64,000 nt of DNA from the NCBI GenBank assembly GCA_900771425.1, contig CAAGNV010000032.1, forward strand, positions 1-64,000, written 5' to 3'. Below, in pieces: positions 1-10,500 of this stretch (the first letter of the stretch is position 1; each line of letters opens with the position of its first letter). Below the pieces are notes generated by a model, which saw only the letters and a program-made list of their open reading frames with translations, did not search any database and was not told where the DNA came from. The DNA comes from Bacteroidaceae bacterium. Its GTDB lineage: Bacteria > Bacteroidota > Bacteroidia > Bacteroidales > Bacteroidaceae. The position numbers and the translations under genes were made by a program.

Positions 1-51
1 CTTTGCCTTGAATTCAGGGGTGAGCTTTTTACGAGTTGTTTGAGTCTTCAT
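1..51 (-). CDS. Partial gene start, possibly IS3-type transposase OrfA
   Basis: The reverse strand reads an ATG at 51 followed by 16 further codons to the window edge with no stop. The peptide is Lys/Arg-rich and contains KKLTPEFKAK, which resembles the first residues of IS3-family OrfA helix-turn-helix transposases (typically xxYSPEFKAKVAL). A TAACTTTG -7 box lies at 60-67, only about 9 bases upstream of the ATG, so the transcript would be nearly leaderless. With only 17 residues visible the family call is a guess. That a reading frame starts here is better supported by the promoter. No terminal inverted repeat could be identified. Confidence 0.35.
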   Translation of the reverse strand, partial: MKTQTTRKKLTPEFKAK

Positions 52-59
52 TGCGAGTG

Positions 60-67
60 CAAAGTTA
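60..67 (-). promoter_or_regulatory. -7 box for the gene cut by the left edge
   Basis: TAACTTTG on the minus strand matches the Bacteroidota -7 consensus TAnnTTTG. I see no good -33 TTTG at the usual distance. Confidence 0.45.
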
Positions 68-414
68 CAAAAATTATTTGACTTATGCACTGGTCCGAAA
101 ATTTGGGAGTATTATAATGAAAGCGTGTAATCTAGCGTTGTTTTTGGTAAACGTGAAGGGCTATATGTGTCGTCACAAGTGTGGTCGGCATATAAATTCC
201 ATTCAGTCCATAGGATTCTGATCCATGGAGGTTCATACGAAATGTCAAGTAATCCGACAGTCGTGTAGAGCATAATGAAGATGTCAGGCGACGGTTGAAA
301 AATGAGGAGTGAAAAGTTGATGATGAATGCAATTTGTCAGTGGATTGAATGTGTATATACAAATTTTTGCAAAGAAAAGTGCGATGAGTTGCGTGTTGTT
401 TCGCTAATTATTTG
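68..414. other. Intergenic stretch without a recognised gene
   Basis: Short open frames on both strands here (up to about 76-90 codons) match no family I know. They are composition-poor or overlap the dnaX promoter. I see no tRNA, hairpin terminator or repeat. The stretch may be the worn flank of the element starting at the left edge. Confidence 0.4.
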
Positions 415-422
415 TAACTTCG
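396..422 (+). promoter_or_regulatory. Probable dnaX promoter
   Basis: TAACTTCG at 415-422 is one base from TAnnTTTG, and TTG at 396-398 lies 16 bp upstream. A start near 430 would give a leader of about 55 bases before the dnaX ATG at 486. Confidence 0.4.
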
Positions 423-485
423 CACACTCAATGATGCTTGAAGAAAACTTTGAGTATCTCAACCGTCATTCCTTTTATATTATAT

Positions 486-2309
486 ATGGAAAATTATATT
501 GTATCAGCACGAAAATACCGTCCGTCCACGTTCGATACCGTGGTCGGTCAGAGTGCCTTGACCGACACGCTTAAAAATTCGATTAAAAGCGGGCATCTGG
601 CACATGCTTATCTGTTTTGCGGACCTCGTGGAGTAGGTAAGACTACATGCGCACGAATATTTGCCAAGACAATCAATTGCCTCAATCCCGGCGCTGACGG
701 AGAGGCTTGTGGCGAATGCGAATCATGTAAGGCATTCAACGAGCAGCGTTCGCTTAACATACATGAACTCGATGCTGCATCGAACAACGGTATCGATGAA
801 ATGAAAGCCCTCATCGAACAGACCCGCATACCGCCGCAGGTAGGAAAGTACAAGGTTTTCATCATCGACGAGGTGCACATGCTTTCAACTGCAGCATTCA
901 ATGCATTCCTGAAAACGCTTGAGGAACCGCCTCACTATGTGATATTCATTCTTGCTACCACGGAGAAGCATAAGTTGTTGCCGACTATTCTCAGTCGATG
1001 CCAGATTTATGACTTCAACCGTATGAATGTGCAAGACATCGTAAATCACCTTAAGGGAGTAGCGGCAAATGAAGGTATTCAGGCAGAAGATGCAGCGCTC
1101 AACGTCATTGCAGAGAAAGCTGATGGCGGTATGCGTGACGCACTGTCTATATTCGACCAGGTGGCAGCGTTCTGCAACGGTAACATAACATATCAGCAGA
1201 CAATAAAGAACCTGAATGTCCTCGACTATGATTATTATTTCAAACTTGTAGATTACTTCTTGGGGGGAGACATTCCCAAAGTTATGACTACGTTCAACGA
1301 CATTCTGAACAAGGGGTTCGAAGCAAGTCATTTCGTAGGTGGTCTCAATAATCATTTTCGTAACTTGCTGATGAGTAGGGATACACAGACGCTACCCCTC
1401 ATCGAAGCGAGTGATGAAGTACGCCGCAAATATGGTGAACAGGCACAACGATGCAAGCCGCAGTTCCTGTATGCTGCAATACGTAGATGTACCGATTGTG
1501 ACATAAACTACAAAGTAAGTCAAAACCGACGCCTGCTCGTTGAAATCACACTCATCGAGATAGCACAGATGGCTACCGAAGAAATCCCTTATTCCGGGCG
1601 TAGCCCTAAGGCGAAGATAATACTAAAACAGATATTTAAGCGTGCCGGTCAAACAACCGGTAACGCTCCGACAGGTGCAAATAACGCACGACAAACAGTA
1701 CAGCCAACTGCGCAACCGCAGTCTGCATTGGCTCCGTCATCGGTTCCTCAAGGTGTACCGAACGCAGCAATTAACCAAGAATCGGCATCTCCGATTGCAG
1801 CGTTTACTCCTAAACAGAATACTCAACATACATCGCGTGTACAGAGCTTCTCAATAAAAGAATTTCAAGAGACGCAAAAGACACAGGTAAATCCGTATAT
1901 TGCCGATAGCAACCAAGACGAAACCCAGAGGACGGATATAACAGACAAACCAGTGGATCCCATGGAACTTGCATCGCTATGGCGACAGTATGCAGCCCAA
2001 CTTCCAAGGGAACAATCGGTCATCGCAGATAGGATGGGACAGTTTATGCCGTCACTAGTCGAAGGAACTAAATACGAAGTGGTGGTGGAAAACGAAATGA
2101 TTGTAGAAAGCATCAGAAAAGTATTGTCGCAAGTCGTCCCGTATATGCGTAGCAGTCTTTCAAATAATTCGCTGAATATTGAAGTCCGTGCACGCAAGTT
2201 CGATGCCGATGCACCACTGCTTACTCGTATAGAACAGTTTGCAAAAATGAAGGAAAGTAACCCTGCCTTCAAAAAACTTGCAGAAGAATTGATACTTGAC
2301 CTACTTTAA
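486..2309 (+). CDS. dnaX: DNA polymerase III subunits gamma/tau
   Basis: Clamp-loader ATPase of the replicative polymerase, 607 aa from the chosen start. The ATG at 486 (MENYIVSARKYRP) is preferred over an in-frame start at 438 because the family begins at the xxALARKYRP-like segment. Visible are Walker A GPRGVGKTT (residues about 46-54), the zinc knuckle cysteines C65, C75, C78 and C81, Walker B FIIDEVHML (about 125-133) and the SRC arginine-finger motif near 170. A Gln/Pro/Ala/Thr-rich linker follows at about 390-490, then a tau-like C-terminal domain (about 500-607). No slippery heptamer with a plausible frameshift product was noticed. The gene stands alone, with divIC next under its own promoter. 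Confidence 0.95.
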   Translation: MENYIVSARKYRPSTFDTVVGQSALTDTLKNSIKSGHLAHAYLFCGPRGVGKTTCARIFAKTINCLNPGADGEACGECESCKAFNEQRSLNIHELDAASNNGIDEMKALIEQTRIPPQVGKYKVFIIDEVHMLSTAAFNAFLKTLEEPPHYVIFILATTEKHKLLPTILSRCQIYDFNRMNVQDIVNHLKGVAANEGIQAEDAALNVIAEKADGGMRDALSIFDQVAAFCNGNITYQQTIKNLNVLDYDYYFKLVDYFLGGDIPKVMTTFNDILNKGFEASHFVGGLNNHFRNLLMSRDTQTLPLIEASDEVRRKYGEQAQRCKPQFLYAAIRRCTDCDINYKVSQNRRLLVEITLIEIAQMATEEIPYSGRSPKAKIILKQIFKRAGQTTGNAPTGANNARQTVQPTAQPQSALAPSSVPQGVPNAAINQESASPIAAFTPKQNTQHTSRVQSFSIKEFQETQKTQVNPYIADSNQDETQRTDITDKPVDPMELASLWRQYAAQLPREQSVIADRMGQFMPSLVEGTKYEVVVENEMIVESIRKVLSQVVPYMRSSLSNNSLNIEVRARKFDADAPLLTRIEQFAKMKESNPAFKKLAEELILDLL

Positions 2310-2341
2310 TTTGGAAGATATAAAATAAATTATTACCTTTG
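2310..2341 (+). promoter_or_regulatory. Promoter of the divIC-purB unit
   Basis: TTTG at 2310-2313 and TACCTTTG at 2334-2341 are separated by 20 bp, a close match to the Bacteroidota housekeeping promoter. The dnaX stop codon lies immediately upstream. Confidence 0.75.
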
Positions 2342-2390
2342 CACGAAATAATAATATAGTATTTCATTCAAGATCTGTGTCACAGAGAAA

Positions 2391-2681
2391 ATGGGAAAAC
2401 TTGTCAAGCACATATTTCTGAAATATAGGTACATCATCGTGGCCGTCATATTTCTGCTCATCATCAGTTTCGTTGGTGACCATTCGCTCGTGAACAGGGT
2501 AAAGCAAAAACAAGAAATAGCAAGTCTGAAAGAACAGATACGAGAGCAAGTCGAGCAATACAATACCGACAAGCAACAACTCGAACAATTGAAAACAGAT
2601 CCTGAAGCTGTGAAGCGCATCGCCCACGAAAAGTATTATATGAAGACTGAAAACGAAGATATTTTCGTAATAGAAGACTGA
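2391..2681 (+). CDS. divIC: Septum formation initiator, FtsB/DivIC family
   Basis: A 96-aa single-pass membrane protein of the divisome. A short basic cytoplasmic N-terminus (GKLVKHIFLKYRY) precedes one membrane helix (residues about 14-30). A coiled coil rich in Glu, Gln and Lys follows (about 36-72), then the family's conserved end around DPEAVKRIAHEKYYM. Size and layout fit FtsB/DivIC, which bridge early and late division proteins. Two bases separate it from the next small membrane protein, so the two are almost certainly cotranscribed. Confidence 0.85.
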   Translation: MGKLVKHIFLKYRYIIVAVIFLLIISFVGDHSLVNRVKQKQEIASLKEQIREQVEQYNTDKQQLEQLKTDPEAVKRIAHEKYYMKTENEDIFVIED

Positions 2682-2683
2682 AC

Positions 2684-3097
2684 ATGAATAAATCACAACT
2701 CATTGAATGGGTGACAATCTCGGGAGAGATATTGATTGTAATAAGTGCCGCATTATGGATAACTGGCTGGGAACCTGTAAAGTTTACATTCGCAATCGGT
2801 ACACTCGCATTTGCAACCGGACGGCTCATGATACCGCATGACAACAGTAGCGTCACTCTTAAAAGATTGTACACACAACAGAATATAGGTGCAATATTCG
2901 CAATAATATCTGCATTACTTATGTTCTTTTATGATAAACTTGATGGATTGGAACTGTCGGATTATGTAGTTCATTCTACAAAATCTGCGTGGCTTTTGCC
3001 ATTTGTCATATTTGTCGTACTGGAAGTTTACACCACATTTCGTATTCCAAGCGTGTTAAAAAAAGAACAAGGACCAGAACTCAAGGTCAGAAAGTAG
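2684..3097 (+). CDS. Hypothetical four-helix membrane protein
   Basis: A 137-aa hydrophobic protein with about four predicted membrane segments (residues about 12-28, 34-48, 68-84 and 101-120) and short polar ends. I do not recognise a named domain. The start is 2 bases after the divIC stop and purB follows 39 bases later, so it sits inside a divIC-purB transcript. The position suggests an envelope protein, but nothing in the sequence proves a role. Confidence 0.75.
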   Translation: MNKSQLIEWVTISGEILIVISAALWITGWEPVKFTFAIGTLAFATGRLMIPHDNSSVTLKRLYTQQNIGAIFAIISALLMFFYDKLDGLELSDYVVHSTKSAWLLPFVIFVVLEVYTTFRIPSVLKKEQGPELKVRK

Positions 3098-3136
3098 GTT
3101 AAAAATAAATCAAACAACATAACATCACAAGCATCA

Positions 3137-4474
3137 ATGGCACTCTCAAACCTCACAGCCGTGTCACCTATCGACGGTCGTTACGGCAACAAAACACAAG
3201 TATTATCCAATTATTTTTCTGAATACGCGCTGATTCGTTACCGCGTAAGAGTAGAAATTGAATACTTCATAGCACTCAATAAGTTTCTTGGAACATTCGA
3301 CGTTGAAAGTGTAGAAGATACATTACGCGACATATACCGCAAATTCACTGAAGAAGACGCTCAACAAGTTAAAGACATCGAACAAGTAACAAACCACGAC
3401 GTCAAGGCTGTAGAATATTTCATAAAGGAGAAGTTTGACAAGATTGGCGGACTCGACGAATATAAGGAATTCATACATTTCGGACTTACCAGCCAGGACA
3501 TAAACAATACAAGTGTTCCGCTTTCTATCAAGGATGCACTCAACGAAGTGTATTACCCGATGCTGCAGGAACTGATTGACCAACTCAGTGACTTTGCAGA
3601 AGAATGGAAAGACATCCCAATGCTTGCCAAAACTCACGGTCAGCCGGCATCACCTACTCGCCTTGGCAAGGAAATCATGGTATATGTATATCGTCTTAAC
3701 GAGCAACTCATCTCAATCAACTCATGTCCAATCACTGCCAAGTTCGGAGGCGCTACAGGTAATTTCAATGCTCACCACATCGCATATCCTGAAGTTGACT
3801 GGAAGGCATTCGGCAATACCTTCGTCAAGGACAATCTCGGACTAAAACGTGAACAATGGACCACACAGATAAGCAACTACGACAATCTTGCTGCAGTGTT
3901 CGATGCAATGGCACGCATCAATACCATACTCATTGACCTTGACCGCGACTTCTGGATGTATGTATCAATGGAATACTTCAAACAGAAAATTAAGGCAGGT
4001 GAAGTTGGTTCAAGCGCAATGCCTCACAAGGTAAACCCTATCGACTTTGAAAACTCTGAAGGCAATCTCGGCATTGCCAACGCAATACTTCAACACTTGG
4101 CAACAAAACTCCCTGTTTCACGTTTACAGCGTGACCTTACAGACTCTACGGTACTCCGTAACGTAGGAGTCCCTATGGGTCACATGATCATCGCATTACA
4201 GAGCACACTGAAAGGACTTCGTAAATTGCTTCTCAACGAAAACGCAATCAACCGTGATCTTGACGGATGCTGGGCAGTATGTGCCGAAGGCATTCAAACA
4301 ATATTACGCCGTGAAGCATATCCACATCCGTACGAAGCACTTAAAGCACTTACACGAACCAACTCGGTAATCACTGAAAAGAGCATTCATGAGTTTATAG
4401 AAGGACTGGATGTAAGTGAATCTGTCAAAGAGGAACTCCGTGCCATCACTCCTCATACATATGTCGGAATGTAA
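3137..4474 (+). CDS. purB: Adenylosuccinate lyase
   Basis: Catalyses two fumarate-releasing steps in purine synthesis (SAICAR to AICAR, adenylosuccinate to AMP). At 445 aa it matches the longer E. coli-like PurB branch. Visible motifs include SPIDGRYG near the N-terminus, HFGLTSQDIN (about 114-123), the KTHGQPASPT substrate loop and the fumarase-superfamily signature SSAMPHKVNPIDFENSEGN, whose first serines are the catalytic-base region. It is the last gene of the probable divIC-hypothetical-purB unit and has no clear promoter of its own. Confidence 0.96.
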   Translation: MALSNLTAVSPIDGRYGNKTQVLSNYFSEYALIRYRVRVEIEYFIALNKFLGTFDVESVEDTLRDIYRKFTEEDAQQVKDIEQVTNHDVKAVEYFIKEKFDKIGGLDEYKEFIHFGLTSQDINNTSVPLSIKDALNEVYYPMLQELIDQLSDFAEEWKDIPMLAKTHGQPASPTRLGKEIMVYVYRLNEQLISINSCPITAKFGGATGNFNAHHIAYPEVDWKAFGNTFVKDNLGLKREQWTTQISNYDNLAAVFDAMARINTILIDLDRDFWMYVSMEYFKQKIKAGEVGSSAMPHKVNPIDFENSEGNLGIANAILQHLATKLPVSRLQRDLTDSTVLRNVGVPMGHMIIALQSTLKGLRKLLLNENAINRDLDGCWAVCAEGIQTILRREAYPHPYEALKALTRTNSVITEKSIHEFIEGLDVSESVKEELRAITPHTYVGM

Positions 4475-4560
4475 CGAATGATAGTCATTGCTTATGACAC
4501 TCAATAATTTATGTGAATAAATAATAAAAGTAAATCAAACATTTTTTAATTTAGCATTTT

Positions 4561-5877
4561 ATGGAAAACGAGAATTGGCAACAATTTAATGCCAGTGAGA
4601 AACGCCCTCGCCAGCGTTTCAACAGAGCAGAACGTGCTTATAGCGCAAATGGAAATCAAGGTGAACGCGCTTTCCGTCCTCAAGGATTTGACGACAACAA
4701 CAATGGCAACGAACGCTCACAAGGTGGTTATAGCCGCGAAGGTTACGGCCGTCAGCAAGGTAGTTACCAACAGCGTGGCGGTTATGGTCAGCAAGGTGGC
4801 TACGGTAACAATCGCGGTGGTGGTTATGGCAATAACCGTGGCGGCTACGGTCAGCAAGGTGGTTACCAGCGCAACGAAGGTGGTTACCAGCAACGTGGGG
4901 ATGGTGGCTACGGCAACAATCGCGGCGGCGGTTACGGCAACAATCGCGGCGGTTACGGTCAGCAAGGTGGCTATGGTAACAATCGCGGCGGTGGCTACGG
5001 CAACAACCGTGGTGGTGGCTACGGTCAGCAGGGTGGTGGCTATGGTAACAACCGTGGCGGTGGATACCAGAAGCGCCAGCGTACTAATGACTACAACCCT
5101 AACGCAAAATATAGCTTAAAGAAGCAAATAGAATATCAGGAGATGAATGTCGATCCAAACGCTCCACTTCGCCTTAACAAGTTCCTTGCCAATGCAGGAG
5201 TTTGTTCTCGTCGTGAGGCCGATCAGTTCATTCAGGCTGGTGTCGTACGTGTAAACGGGGAAGTCGTTACAGAACTTGGTGTAAAAGTTATGCGTACTGA
5301 CGAAGTCCACTTCCACGATCAGCTCGTAAGCCTTGAAAAGAAGGTTTACGTGATACTGAACAAACCAAAGGATTACGTTACTACAAGCGATGACCCTCAG
5401 GCTCGCAAGACTGTCATGGATCTTGTAAAGAACTGTTGCCGTGAACGCATTTATCCTGTTGGCCGTCTTGACCGCAACACAACAGGTGTACTGCTCTTTA
5501 CAAACGACGGAGAGTTGGCTTCAAAACTGACTCATCCTAAGTTCCTCAAGAAGAAGATTTATCACGTAACACTCGATAAGAACTGTGCTTCAAGTGACTT
5601 GCAGAGAATTGCAGAAGGCATAACACTCGACGATGGCCCTGTTCATGCAGATGCAATCAGCTTCGCAAGCGATACAGACCGCAAGCAAGTTGGCATCGAG
5701 ATTCACTCAGGCAAGAACCGTATAGTACGCCGTATATTTGAATCTCTTGGTTATCGTGTCATCAAACTCGACCGCGTACTCTTTGCCGGACTTACCAAGA
5801 AGGGCTTGAAGCGTGGTGACTGGCGTTTCCTCACACAGCAGGAAGTGGCCATGCTCTACATGAATACTCAAGAGTAA
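4561..5877 (+). CDS. rluB: rRNA pseudouridine synthase (RluB/RsuA family) with RG-rich N-terminal extension
   Basis: 438 aa. Residues about 55-178 are a low-complexity tract built on GYGNNRGG and GYGQQGG units rich in Gly, Tyr, Asn, Gln and Arg. An S4 RNA-binding domain follows (about 203-262, [20 protein letters not shown]). The RluB/E/F catalytic domain has the motif [19 protein letters not shown], whose aspartate is the expected nucleophile. The catalytic half should isomerise a 23S rRNA uridine. The extension resembles eukaryotic RGG/FUS-like tracts and may bind RNA or promote condensation (inference). asnS starts 23 bases downstream, so both probably share a transcript. The exact target uridine cannot be told from sequence. 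Confidence 0.9.
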   Translation: MENENWQQFNASEKRPRQRFNRAERAYSANGNQGERAFRPQGFDDNNNGNERSQGGYSREGYGRQQGSYQQRGGYGQQGGYGNNRGGGYGNNRGGYGQQGGYQRNEGGYQQRGDGGYGNNRGGGYGNNRGGYGQQGGYGNNRGGGYGNNRGGGYGQQGGGYGNNRGGGYQKRQRTNDYNPNAKYSLKKQIEYQEMNVDPNAPLRLNKFLANAGVCSRREADQFIQAGVVRVNGEVVTELGVKVMRTDEVHFHDQLVSLEKKVYVILNKPKDYVTTSDDPQARKTVMDLVKNCCRERIYPVGRLDRNTTGVLLFTNDGELASKLTHPKFLKKKIYHVTLDKNCASSDLQRIAEGITLDDGPVHADAISFASDTDRKQVGIEIHSGKNRIVRRIFESLGYRVIKLDRVLFAGLTKKGLKRGDWRFLTQQEVAMLYMNTQE

Positions 5878-5900
5878 TAACGAATGAATACTAAAAAATA

Positions 5901-7304
5901 ATGGAAAAAATACGTAGAACAAAAATCGTTGACTTGTTGAAGCGTGAAGATTACGGCTCACAGGTCTGCGTGAAAGGTTGGGTACGCACAAAGCGTGGCT
6001 CAAAGTCTGTTAACTTCATTGCGCTTAACGATGGTTCAACCATAAAGAACGTACAGGTAGTTGCCGATGTCGAAAAGTTCGACCCGGAAATGATGAAACT
6101 TATCACAACCGGTGCATGTCTTAGTGTTGTCGGCGAGATGGTTCAAAGTATCGGCTCTGGTCAGAACGTGGAAGTACAAGCAACCGACATCGTTGTGCTC
6201 GGCGAATGTCCAGCTGACTATCCTATGCAGAAGAAGGGACAGACAATGGAATATATGCGCCAGTATGCTCACATGCGTATCCGTACCAATACGTTTGGTG
6301 CAGTATTCCGCATTCGTCACAACATGGCGATTGCTATCCATAAGTTCTTCCATGATAAAGGATTCTATTATTTCCACACACCTCTCATCACTGCAAGCGA
6401 CTGTGAAGGTGCAGGCGAGATGTTCCAGGTAACAACGAAGAACCTCTACGATCTGAAGAAAGACGAGAACGGTCAGATTATATATACTGATGACTTCTTT
6501 GGCAAGATGACATCGCTCACCGTCAGTGGTCAGCTTGAAGGCGAACTTGGTGCAACAGGACTTGGGCAGATTTACACATTCGGCCCTACATTCCGTGCCG
6601 AGAACAGCAACACACCTCGTCACTTGGCTGAGTTTTGGATGATTGAACCAGAAGTATGCTTCATTGACCTTCCTGATCTCATGGATCTTGAGGAAGAGTT
6701 CATCAAGTATTGCGTACAATGGGCACTCGACAACTGCCAGGATGACCTTGAATTCCTGAATAAGATGATTGACAACGGACTTATCGAACGCTTGAAGAGT
6801 GTTGTCAATACAGAATTCGTTCGTCTGCCTTATACGAAGGGTATTGAAATCCTTGAAGAGGCTGCAAAGAACGGAAAGAAGTTTGAATTCCCTGTTTCAT
6901 GGGGCTGCGACCTTGCCAGCGAGCACGAACGCTATCTCGTAGAAGAGCATTTCAAGAAGCCTGTCATCATGATTGACTATCCAAAGGACATCAAGGCATT
7001 CTACATGAAGCAGAACGAAGACGGCAAGACTGTTCAGGGTACAGACGTCCTCTTCCCGCAGATTGGTGAAATCATTGGTGGTAGTGTTCGTGAAGAAAGC
7101 TACGACAAACTGATGAAGCGTATTGATGAAATGAATATTCCGATGAAGGACATGTGGTGGTATCTTGATACTCGCAAATACGGCAGTTGCCCTCATGGTG
7201 GTTTCGGTCTTGGATTTGAGCGCCTCATCCTGTTCGTCACTGGTATGCAGAACATACGTGATGTCATTCCGTTCCCACGTACGCCAAAGACAGCAGAATT
7301 CTAA
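5901..7304 (+). CDS. asnS: Asparaginyl-tRNA synthetase
   Basis: Class IIb synthetase of 467 aa, about the E. coli length. The N-terminal OB-fold anticodon-binding domain (about 15-110) contains [25 protein letters not shown]. The catalytic domain includes the class II motif 2 region [25 protein letters not shown] and the motif 3 segment [15 protein letters not shown] close to the C-terminus. It charges tRNA-Asn in the cytoplasm. It follows rluB by 23 bases and is closed by a strong hairpin terminator at 7336-7366. Confidence 0.96.
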   Translation: MEKIRRTKIVDLLKREDYGSQVCVKGWVRTKRGSKSVNFIALNDGSTIKNVQVVADVEKFDPEMMKLITTGACLSVVGEMVQSIGSGQNVEVQATDIVVLGECPADYPMQKKGQTMEYMRQYAHMRIRTNTFGAVFRIRHNMAIAIHKFFHDKGFYYFHTPLITASDCEGAGEMFQVTTKNLYDLKKDENGQIIYTDDFFGKMTSLTVSGQLEGELGATGLGQIYTFGPTFRAENSNTPRHLAEFWMIEPEVCFIDLPDLMDLEEEFIKYCVQWALDNCQDDLEFLNKMIDNGLIERLKSVVNTEFVRLPYTKGIEILEEAAKNGKKFEFPVSWGCDLASEHERYLVEEHFKKPVIMIDYPKDIKAFYMKQNEDGKTVQGTDVLFPQIGEIIGGSVREESYDKLMKRIDEMNIPMKDMWWYLDTRKYGSCPHGGFGLGFERLILFVTGMQNIRDVIPFPRTPKTAEF

Positions 7305-7335
7305 ATATCTTTAAATTTAGACTACTTTACAAATA

Positions 7336-7376
7336 GCCTCTCCCGATGCATAAGTGCGGGAGAGGCTTTATTGTTT
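7336..7376 (+). terminator. Intrinsic terminator after asnS
   Basis: A perfect 10-bp stem (GCCTCTCCCG at 7336-7345, CGGGAGAGGC at 7357-7366) with an 11-base loop, followed by TTTATTGTTT. Confidence 0.85.
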
Positions 7377-7438
7377 CTCTACGTGATGAATTAGTGTGAA
7401 AATATCAACAACTTATCTGTTAAAAATAAACGAAAGTG

Positions 7439-7470
7439 TTTGGTCGTTACAAAATTTGTTCGTATCTTTG
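7439..7470 (+). promoter_or_regulatory. Promoter of the first GH2 gene
   Basis: TTTG at 7439-7442 and TATCTTTG at 7463-7470 are separated by 20 bp. The leader to the ATG at 7554 is about 75 bases. Confidence 0.75.
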
Positions 7471-7553
7471 TGGTCGATAATCAATCAAAATATGCCTTAA
7501 GTGGCAATGTTTACCAAAAAAGAATTAAAATAGACAAATATATTCATACGTAT

Positions 7554-10500
7554 ATGATTAAGAAACTGACTATTACGTTTGCGATGGCATCAGTAGCTAT
7601 GATGCTCACGGCTCAACCTGCAGCTTTTTGGAATGATTCACGTAGAAACAACGACAACCGTGAAGAGTGTCGTTCTGACTATTTTGCGTACGAGAACCAG
7701 TACTTTGCTGAGACCTTTGATAAGGCCAAGTCTTCACGCTTCATCAGCATGGAAGGCGAGTGGAAGTTCAACTGGGTTAAGAATGCAGATCAGCGTCCTG
7801 CTGGTTTCTATACTCTCGATTACAACGATAAGAACTGGGATGCTATGCAAGTTCCTGGTATTTGGGAAATGTATGGCTATGGCGATGCCATCTATGTCAA
7901 TACTTCATACGCATGGCGTAATGACTGGAAGACAAATCCTCCTTTCGTAAAGGATCTCAACAATCACGTAGGTTCGTATCGCCGTTGGTTTGACGTGCCG
8001 GCCGATTGGAATGGCGAAAAGGTTTATGTCCATATAGGTTCTGCTACCAGCAACCTTACTCTTTACGTCAACGGACAATACGTTGGTTATAGTGAAGATT
8101 CAAAGACCGCAGCAGAATTTGAGATTAGCAAGTATTTGAAACCAGGCAGTAAGAACCTCATAGCAATGCAGATTATGCGTTGGTGTGATGGTAGTTATCT
8201 TGAAGACCAAGATTTCTGGCGCCTTTGTGGTATTGCCCGTGAATGCTATATGTATGCTCGTCCTGAAAACCACGTAAAGGACGTATTCATTACACCTGAT
8301 CTTACTCCTGACTATCGCGATGGTATGCTTACTGTCAAGACTTCATTGGCAGCAAGTGGTCGTACACAGAAAATCAGCAAACTTGTATTTCAACTAAAGG
8401 ACATGAACGGTGTGACAGTTCGTGAAACTTCTTCAGATGTATTCGGTACTGACGTTCAGACTCTCATCACACTTACAGACTGCAACAAATGGACTGCTGA
8501 AACTCCATATCTCTATCGCCTTTATGTTTTGGCATACAGCGGTGACCAGCTTGTAGAAGTAATCCCTCAGAAGGTAGGTTTCCGTAAGATTGAAATCAAG
8601 CATAAGCAACTTCTAGTCAACGGCCAGCCTGTGCTTATTAAAGGTGTTGACCGTCATGAGATGGATCCAGATAAGGGATATGTCGTAAGTTACGAGCGCA
8701 TGCTTCAGGATATCACAATGTTGAAAAAACTCAATATGAATGCAGTTCGTACTTGTCACTATCCAGATGATCCACGTTGGTATGACCTTTGCGACCAATA
8801 CGGCATCTACATGACAAGTGAGTCAAACCTTGAAAGTCACGGAATGGGTTATGGCGAAGGTACGTTAGCACGCCGTGAAGATTATCACGATGCACACATG
8901 GAACGCCAGTACAACCACATGAAGACATACAAGAATCACCCAGCCATCATCGTTTGGTCACTTGGAAATGAAGCCGGTTATGGTAAGAACTTCGAGGATG
9001 CTTACGATTGGGTAAAGCAATATGACCCTTCTCGTCCTTGCCAGTACGAACAAGCTGGTCAGACCGGCAAGACCGATATATTCTGCCCAATGTACTATGG
9101 TTATGAAGGATGCGAAGCTTATGCACAGAATGACAACCCACGTCCGCTCATTCAGTGTGAATACGCACATGCTATGGGTAACTCTATTGGTGGTTTCAAG
9201 GAGTATTGGGACATCGTACGCAAATATCCTGCATACCAAGGTGGATATATTTGGGACTTCATTGACCAGGGACTTCATAGCACAAGCAAAGTTACAGGCA
9301 AGATGATTTATGCTTATGGCGGTGACTTCGGCCGTTATCCTGCATCAGACAATAACTTCAACTGTAATGGTGTCATTAACCCAGATCGTATTCCTAATCC
9401 ACATGCTTACGAGGTTCAGTATTATTATCAGAACATCTGGTCGAAACTGATTGACAAGAAGACTGGTAAGGTCGAAATATATAATGAGAACTTCTTCACT
9501 CCAATTCAAGGCGTAGCACTTTACTACGATGTTCAGGTAGAAGGCGTGAGTGTTGACGGAGGTGTTATTGATGTGACTGCACTTGGTATCAAACCGCTCG
9601 GCCGCAAGACTGTAAAGATTAAGGCTATTGCTGATGCCGTGGCTAACAAGACATATTCAGGCAAGGAAATAGTATGCAACCTCAGTTATAACCTCGTCAA
9701 TGGTTTCAATAATCAGATAAACCAGTATGCACTGCTTCAGGCTGGTGACCAGATTGCACATGAACAGTTTGTTCTTACACCTTATAAATATATAAACATC
9801 GACAATGTTGTCAATGCAAAGGCTGATAATAAAGTTCAGATTGAAGACCACGAAGTATATATTCTCCTCACGGCAGGTAACATTCAGGTAACATTTACCA
9901 AGCATAACGGACGTCTTGCCCACCTTGACGTCGATGGTATTGAAATGATGCAGGAAGGTTACGAACTTCGTCCTGACTTCTGGCGTGCACCTACCGATAA
10001 CGACTTCGGTGCAGGCATGCAGCGTTCACTCCGCGCATGGAAGAACCCACAGATGCGTCTTACTTCATTCGACTATAAGCCATCAGGCAGCAACTATGTC
10101 GTTACTGCTAACTATGAGTTCAGCATCATGCCAAACCAGCCACGTGGCCGCCGTCCACAGCAGGGCGAACAGGCAATGCCACAGCCTCAGACTATAAAAC
10201 TTGCTATGACTTATACTGTCACAGCAGAAGGTAAGGTCGTTGTAAGTGAAGACATGCAAGTGCCAGAAGAGGCAAAGAACATGCCGCAGCTTCTCCGCTA
10301 TGGTATGGAGATGCAGATGCCTCAGCAGTTTGACCAGATTCAATTCTATGGCAAAGGACCTCAGGAGAACTATATCGACCGTAACAACTTTGCAAACATC
10401 GGCCTCTTCAACCAGACTGTTGCAGAACAATACTACGGATATGTTCGTCCACAAGAGTCAGGCAACAAGACTCAGGTGCGCTACTGGAAGGTGCTCAATG

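Noticed and set aside
302..574. Open frame upstream of and overlapping dnaX
   Set aside because: Runs across the dnaX promoter and start in another frame. No recognisable protein.
4589..5119. Val/Ala/Thr-rich open frame of 176 codons in the rluB repeat tract
   Set aside because: A frame-shifted reading of the Gly/Tyr/Asn/Arg repeats. The in-frame rluB reading is well supported.
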